Below, piece after piece: positions 58,770-64,000 of a stretch of DNA of 64,000 bases. Each line of letters opens with the position of its first letter. Within the stretch, counting starts at the first letter, position 1. Under the pieces are notes generated by a model. That model was not told the origin of the DNA. It did no database searches and saw nothing but the letters and a program-made list of their open reading frames with translations. This DNA is from Phyto melanocephala (taxonomy: Eukaryota > Arthropoda > Insecta > Diptera > Rhinophoridae). The translations under genes were made by a program, and so were the position numbers. The stretch lies in NCBI GenBank assembly GCA_941918925.1, contig OW799234.1:128506895-128570894 (forward strand). Reading direction: 5' to 3'.

Positions 58770-59317
58770 AGGAAACTATTTAAGCTTTGTGTGTTTTATT
58801 TACATATATCTTATTTGCCTTATTCAAAACCGAAAATCGACATGATCGGAACAGGGGAAGTAATACCCCTCATACAACATTTCATTCAATGATTTATTTC
58901 AAGAACAATAAATGTTAGAGTTTTCAATCCTGGTAGAAAGCATTTAAATAAAGATTGTACAATTTATTCTAATAATTAAACACTTATGAGTACGAGCATA
59001 TTTTGATAACAATTTCCTAATTTGAACCAAACATAGTTAGAATTGTAGATGGGGTAATAATACACTCATACAAATAAACTACTATTGATGACAACTATGG
59101 CATACCTAATAACTGCTAATGAATACAATGCAAACACTTTGTTGGAACCAGCAAATCAAATTTCTACAGTATTTACTTGCGACCCCATTTAGTAAATATA
59201 TATTCTGAATCTTTAGAGATGGAAAAGTCTATTAACACACAAAATTTATAATTTAAACCAATGATGGTTAGCGAAATATAAAGGGATTAGAAAAATAAAA
59301 TAAATTGAAAAGGAAAT
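58770..59317. other. intergenic DNA, no gene seen
   Basis: AT-rich; TTTCTACAGTATTTACTTGC and GACCCCATTTAGTAAATAT near 59165 may be a decayed family A or B core. Confidence 0.35.
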
Positions 59318-60281
59318 AAGTAAGATCACAACATTCGGCTGTGCCGAATTTTTGATACCCACATCCAATTTTGTGTACTTTTTTAGCACAACATTTATTA
59401 TTGTGTTATTTACATTTACGGTAATCGCTAAGCAATAATCTCTTTATACTAAAATATGTTTTACCTTCTTTGTGCAACATCGATTTGCTATTAATTTATT
59501 TTTTTTTAATTTAGTCTAACAATGAAATGTGAAGTATTTCTACACAAGGAGTGAAATCACGCACTCTTTTTTACTACAATATTGCATTTTGACGGAAACT
59601 GAACAGTATAATTTGGTGCTCAGAGGGTAGTTAAAAAACAATATTAGCCTTGTGTGGGCATGGCACCTCCTACTTTTAAGATTATATAAGTAATGTTTGA
59701 ATTTATCTTAATCATCCATTACAGATTTTATTTTTAAATTTTGTTCATATATAAATAAAACAAATTTAAGAGGAAGCGTTATATGGGAGGAGGGCGTTAA
59801 AGTGGATGTCTCACCTTAATTTCTTAGAATTATACTTATATTGATGAGAAATGTATACATGCAAAATTTCATCATTTCATCACAAGGAAATATAATTGTG
59901 AAATTGTATCGCTCTACGTCAATGCGTTTAGACACAATCACATTTTATTCGATGTAGGAAGGGCATTGTTTTTTTGACATACTCTTGCATTACAAGCTAT
60001 AAATTTCTTCTAAATTTACCGATTTAGCTCATTTTCAATACCAAACAAATCTTGTCTATAGGAAAGATTCTGGAAAAATTTAATCCCCTAACTTTTTCGT
60101 TTCGAACTCTATTGTGCTTTCAACAGATGGACAGACGGACGGACATAGCTAAATCGTCCTAAAATGAAACCAGAACTCAGAATATATATTCTTTATGGGA
60201 TCTAAAATGGATATTTCGATGTGTTACTAACGAAATGACAAAACTAATACACCCATTTTTTTAGTGGCGGGTATAACAAAT
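59318..60281 (-). mobile_element. family B element, short copy
   Basis: In plus orientation it starts AAGTAAGATCACAACATTC with hairpin TTCGGC-TGT-GCCGAA and ends with GGACAGACGGACGGACAT, GATATTTCGATGTGTTACTA and TTTAGTGGCGGGTATAA. The interior keeps one or two decayed GCC/GGGCGTTAAAGTGG units and no mariner passenger. Confidence 0.7.
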
Positions 60282-60284
60282 AAT

Positions 60285-61000
60285 TTAGCAAGTGATTAAA
60301 AGATAAAAAGCTAAAATTAAGAAAAAATAGAAACATTATCAAATAAATAATTTTAAGAAAAATTGTATAGTTAAAGAATTATTTAAAGTATTAAAATTAC
60401 AATGTAATGTATACCAATCACTATGTTTAATTAAATAATAATAAAATGATTGAATAAATAATTACAGAAACTGAGTCTCTTTCGATTTCTGTGAGATTTT
60501 TTACTTATTTTATTCACTTATTGTAAACTTCAGCTGTCAACGCATAGGAAAAAAACAACAATTCTCGCTCTTCTCTCATTTAGTTTTCATTACCTGTTGA
60601 ATAAAAATGCCATGTCTTATTAAAAAATTATTTCTGTTTCTCAAAAAAAAAAAATTGTCAAACTTTATGTAAAAAGACATTGGTTAAACAAAAATTGCTG
60701 CCCAAAACAAATGGTTTAGTCCGTCTTGAGTTTTAAAATTTCATAGAGAAATTTTAATTTTCCATTTTTTTAAATTTCGTTAATTAATGTGAAAAATGTG
60801 CAAAAATGCTAGGTTACAAATATATAGAATTTATTTAAAACTTAAGTAAAATATTTCTGTCATATGCATAAAAAATATTTTAGGTGTATTAAAGGCTTAT
60901 TTAACAAAATTTTCCACAAACAACATCTGTCAAACATGCCTTTAAAAAACGTAAAATATTTTTTTATAAATACGACAGTTTGAGTTTTAAAATTATCTTA
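60285..61000. other. intergenic DNA, no gene seen
   Basis: AT-rich, no features recognised. Confidence 0.35.
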
Positions 61001-61023
61001 TAAAGGGTCCGCCATCTAACGTT

Positions 61024-63488
61024 TTTATACCCGCCACCAAAAAAATGGTGGGGGTATATTCATTTTGTCATTCCGTTTGTAACACATCGAAATATCCATT
61101 TTAGACCCCATAAAGTATATATATTCTGAATCAGGGTTTGATTTTATGACGATCTAGCTATGTCCGTCCGTCTGTCCGTCTGTCCGTCTGTTGAAAGCAC
61201 GATAGAGGTCGCACCGAAAAAGCTAGGGGGCTCAAATTTTGCCAGAATCTTTCTTATAGACAAGGTTTGTTTGGTATTGAAAATGGGCTAAATCGGAATA
61301 TTAGGAAGAGAGTTATAGCTCGAAAAGCAAGAGTAGGTCGAAAAAACCGTGTCCTTCAAACATCGAATAAAATGGAATTGTGTCCAAACGCATTTACGTA
61401 GACTCATGAAACTTCGAATATATATTTCCTGAGTAAAAGCAATATTTTTCCCCGAAAATTATCTAAATCTATGCATTAGGAGAGGAGTTATCGATCAAAA
61501 TGTACGAAAATTTATACCGCACAGTGTATTTTTCGGTATATTTAAAAACAAAAACGTCATAAAAGCAGCAAAATTGAATGTACGACTCTGAAATTTTGCA
61601 CACTTTGCTTATTGGTGAGACGCTTTTTTGTAACGGAAAATCAATGTGCCACGCCCACTTTTACGCCCACCTCCCATATAACGTTTTACCCAAAATTCAT
61701 ATAATATCTCAATTTATGTAGATTTTGGAATAATAAAGGGCTATATTGAAACATCTCAGTTGTACTCATTCGAAAATACAACTTTGACACGCCCACTATA
61801 ACGCCCACTTTTCACGTTATATACCGTTAATGAAATTTAAAAGCTCATAAAACCGCCAAAATTAGAGGTATGATGATCAAATTCGCTACGTATATCCTTT
61901 TAGGCAATGTCATTACTGCGCCAGAAAATTAAGGCGCCACGCCCACTTTTACGCCCACCTCCCATATAACGTTTTACTTAAAATTCATATAATTCCTATA
62001 CTAATAAAGATTTTTAAATTATAAAGGGCTATATTGAAACACCTAAGTTGTACTCATTCGCAAAAATAACTTTGACACGCCTACTATAACGCCCACTTTT
62101 CACGTTATATACCGTTAATGTAATTTAAAAGCTCATAAAACCGCCAAAATAAGAGGTATGATGATAAAATTTGCTACGTATATCCCCCTAGGCAATGTCA
62201 TTACTGTGCTAGAAAATTAAGTTGCCACGCCCACTTTTACGCCCACCTCCCATATAACGTTTTACTCAAAATTCCTCTAATTTCTCTATTAATAATGATT
62301 TTGGAATAATAACGGGCTATATTGAAACACCTAAGTTGTACTCATTCGCAAAAACAACTTTGACACGTCTACTATAACGCCCACTTTTCACGTAATCTAC
62401 CGTTAATGAAATTTAAAAGCTCATAAAACCGCCAAAATTAGAGGTATGATGATCAAATTTGCTACGTATATCCTTCTAATCAATGTTATTGTTGTGCCAA
62501 AAAGTTTAGGTGACACGGCCACTTTAACGCCTACCTCCCATACAACGGCTTACCTTAAATTCATGTAATTTCTCTATTGACAAAGTTTTTGGGAAAATAA
62601 AGGACTATATTGAAATATCTAAGTTGTATTTATTAGCAGCAACTTTATTGATACGCCTACTTTAATGGTCACTTTCATTGAAAGACTACATTTACAAAAG
62701 CATTTTAATAGCATATCGAAGTGAGGTTAAATTTTAAGGGCTGATGTTGAATTTAAATAAAAAACAAATTATTTAGGAAATTATTATCGTTTCTTTTTAT
62801 AATGATAATATTTGTACGGTTCAATTATGTATTTAACAAAATATCGGCCAAATGACCACCCCCCCCCCCCATCCTTGGCGCCACTCCTCTATCTGGTGGT
62901 CAAAATTTTCAATGACAATGTTGATGCTCAATTGTTGGGCACGATAATGAGTCGAGGTTGACTGCTCTTTTGCCACACTATCGCAAGAAACAGCAATGGT
63001 TCCCATTCAACGAACTAAGAAGGCATTCACAGATTTTCTAACATTTTATACAGACCTGTTTTGCAGAAATTTAAATATGTTTTACTATTTTCCCGATTGT
63101 GGACGAATTTGAACGATTATGTTGATCAAAAGAATTACGAAGTGCACAAAATGCATTTTGATTTGAACGCCCATTTTTATAAAAAACCTGAATAACTTTA
63201 AAGCGTTGCTCATTTGCGTATCTTTCCACGGATCAAAATGAGTAAGTTTGAGATTGAGAAATGTCAAGTGAAATGCAGAAAACAAATTTAAAGACTAGGT
63301 GTAGTTCACCTTCAACATGGGCCCTTAAAATTTAACCACCCTCTACAAAGAAAGTGATACATATTTTATTATAAAGAGATTATTCTATAGCGATTAACAA
63401 AATAATAAATATTGTGCTTTAAATGTACACAAAATTGGTGGTGGGTATAAAAGATTCGGCACAGCCGAATATAGTGCTCTTACTTGTT
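61024..63488 (+). mobile_element. family B element, 2.46 kb, inserted in a mariner
   Basis: Same order as 38117-40566: hairpin start TTATACCCGCCACCA, core, (GTCY)n at about 61160-61190, four or so GCCACGCCCACTTTTACGCC units, mariner passenger at 62723-63342, hairpin ATTCGGC-ACA-GCCGAAT and CTCTTACTTGTTTT. The empty site is known from the reverse complement of 3310-3345, so the insertion point in a run of Ts can be read directly. Confidence 0.88.
62723..63342 (-). mobile_element. deleted mariner passenger, second copy
   Basis: Corresponds to 39801-40420, with one end eroded (GAGGTTAAATTTTAAGGG). The minus strand again keeps NEQRFKVIQVFYKNGRSNQN and STIGKIV phrases of the transposase N-terminus. 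Confidence 0.75.
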
Positions 63489-63592
63489 TTAAGCTAGTGC
63501 TTATTTCGTGAATTTTTTATAATTTTTATAGATTTATTCTTCTGCTGAACGAATATGGTTGTGTATACGAATATGGTTATGTTGCAGAATGT

Positions 63593-63925
63593 GTGCGAAA
63601 ATTGCGTACGGATTTTGGAAGCAGAGAAGCGCCGTCAGCTCCGTATGTTCGTTATCTTGTAAAAAAAAGTGAAGCGGATGTCGTTTGGCCACCTCGGAGC
63701 TGCGATTTGAAACCGTTGGACTATTATTTGTGGGGTGCCGTCAAAGATAAGTGTTACGCCAACAAGCCAGAGACAAGCGACGCTTCAAAGGACAATATTC
63801 GTGAAGCCATTGGTGAAATACAGCTGCACACAATGGATAATGTGCTCAAAAATTGGACCGATCGTGTAGGCTACTGCATGGCCAGCCGAGACAACCATTT
63901 CAATGAAATTATTTTCCATTATTAA
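63593..63925 (+). pseudogene. mariner-like transposase with internal deletion
   Basis: An open frame of 110 codons joins an N-terminal piece (KLRTDFGSREAPSAPYVRYL) directly to the C-terminal third (DVVWPPRSCDLKPLDYYLWG .. MASRDNHFNEIIFHY). The junction is at VKK-SEAD. The first catalytic Asp region is deleted; the Asp of the PPRSCDL..LDYYLWG region remains. The frame starts without a good ATG. The missing centre is the part kept by the copy at 2837-3352. Confidence 0.85.
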
Positions 63926-64000
63926 ACGAAGGATTGTACTTTCGAATTTTTTTATATTTTATAATTTTTTTTATAGCATTTAAAAAAAAAGTTATTTGGC

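Larger units (their letters stand above)
61003..64000 (+). mobile_element. mariner-like element split by a family B insertion; runs off the window
   Basis: The left end AAGGGTCCGCCATCTAACG after TA (61001-61002) matches the reverse complement of the right end at 2837-3352. The family B element follows within the T run. The mariner resumes at 63489 (GCTAGTGCTTATTTCGTG) with a shortened transposase frame, and the sequence at 63960-64000 (ending AAGTTATTTGGC) matches the other end of the 2837-3352 copy, stopping about 11 bases before the expected terminus. Confidence 0.85.

Overview
The window looks like nuclear DNA of a higher (brachyceran, probably calyptrate) fly. The grounds are very low GC, short introns with consensus GT/AG ends, chymotrypsin-fold (S1A) serine protease paralogs of the type expanded in fly gut or reproductive tissue, and a dense load of fly-type repeats. 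The species assignment (blow fly or relative) is inference from remembered families, not from a search.

The genes are a loose cluster of S1A proteases. Four are multi-exon and share intron positions and phases: SP1 (+, 1300-2746), SP2 (-, 8012-6916), SP3 (+, 12618-16852) and SP4 (+, 26405-34360). SP1-SP3 are complete trypsin-like zymogens with an Asp at the bottom of the S1 pocket. SP4 keeps an open reading frame over four exons but has lost all three catalytic residues and the activation site, so it is a candidate pseudoprotease. All four end in a hydrophobic C-terminal tail that suggests membrane or GPI tethering. Two further genes, SP5 (-, 41958-41143) and SP6 (+, 55982-56785), are intronless, closely related seminase-like proteases with an unusual specificity pocket. 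A 3' fragment of a third member lies at 35290-35445 (-). One small candidate gene (92 codons) lies at 6235-5957 (-).

Almost everything between the genes is mobile DNA. Two Helentron-like or mini-me-like families (called A and B here) carry a hairpin near each end and the core phrase TTTGTCATTCCGTTTGTAA. Canonical Helitrons (5' TC, 3' CTRR, A|T target) lie at 16974-17855, 19230-19501, 22874-~23440, 50918-55899 and ~58000-58766. The 5 kb copy carries a truncated Helitron ORF and two tandem arrays. Tc1/mariner relics, LINE reverse transcriptase and RNase H relics, a dimeric tRNA-derived SINE, a solo LTR and several MITEs complete the set. Nesting is frequent: a 2.46 kb B element sits inside a mariner at the right end, and the B elements themselves carry a mariner passenger.

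The two most biological observations are the triple-dead protease SP4 inside a cluster of active, probably tethered proteases, and the 5 kb Helitron whose end abuts SP6 and places a TATA-like run almost where the TATA box of its paralog SP5 lies.
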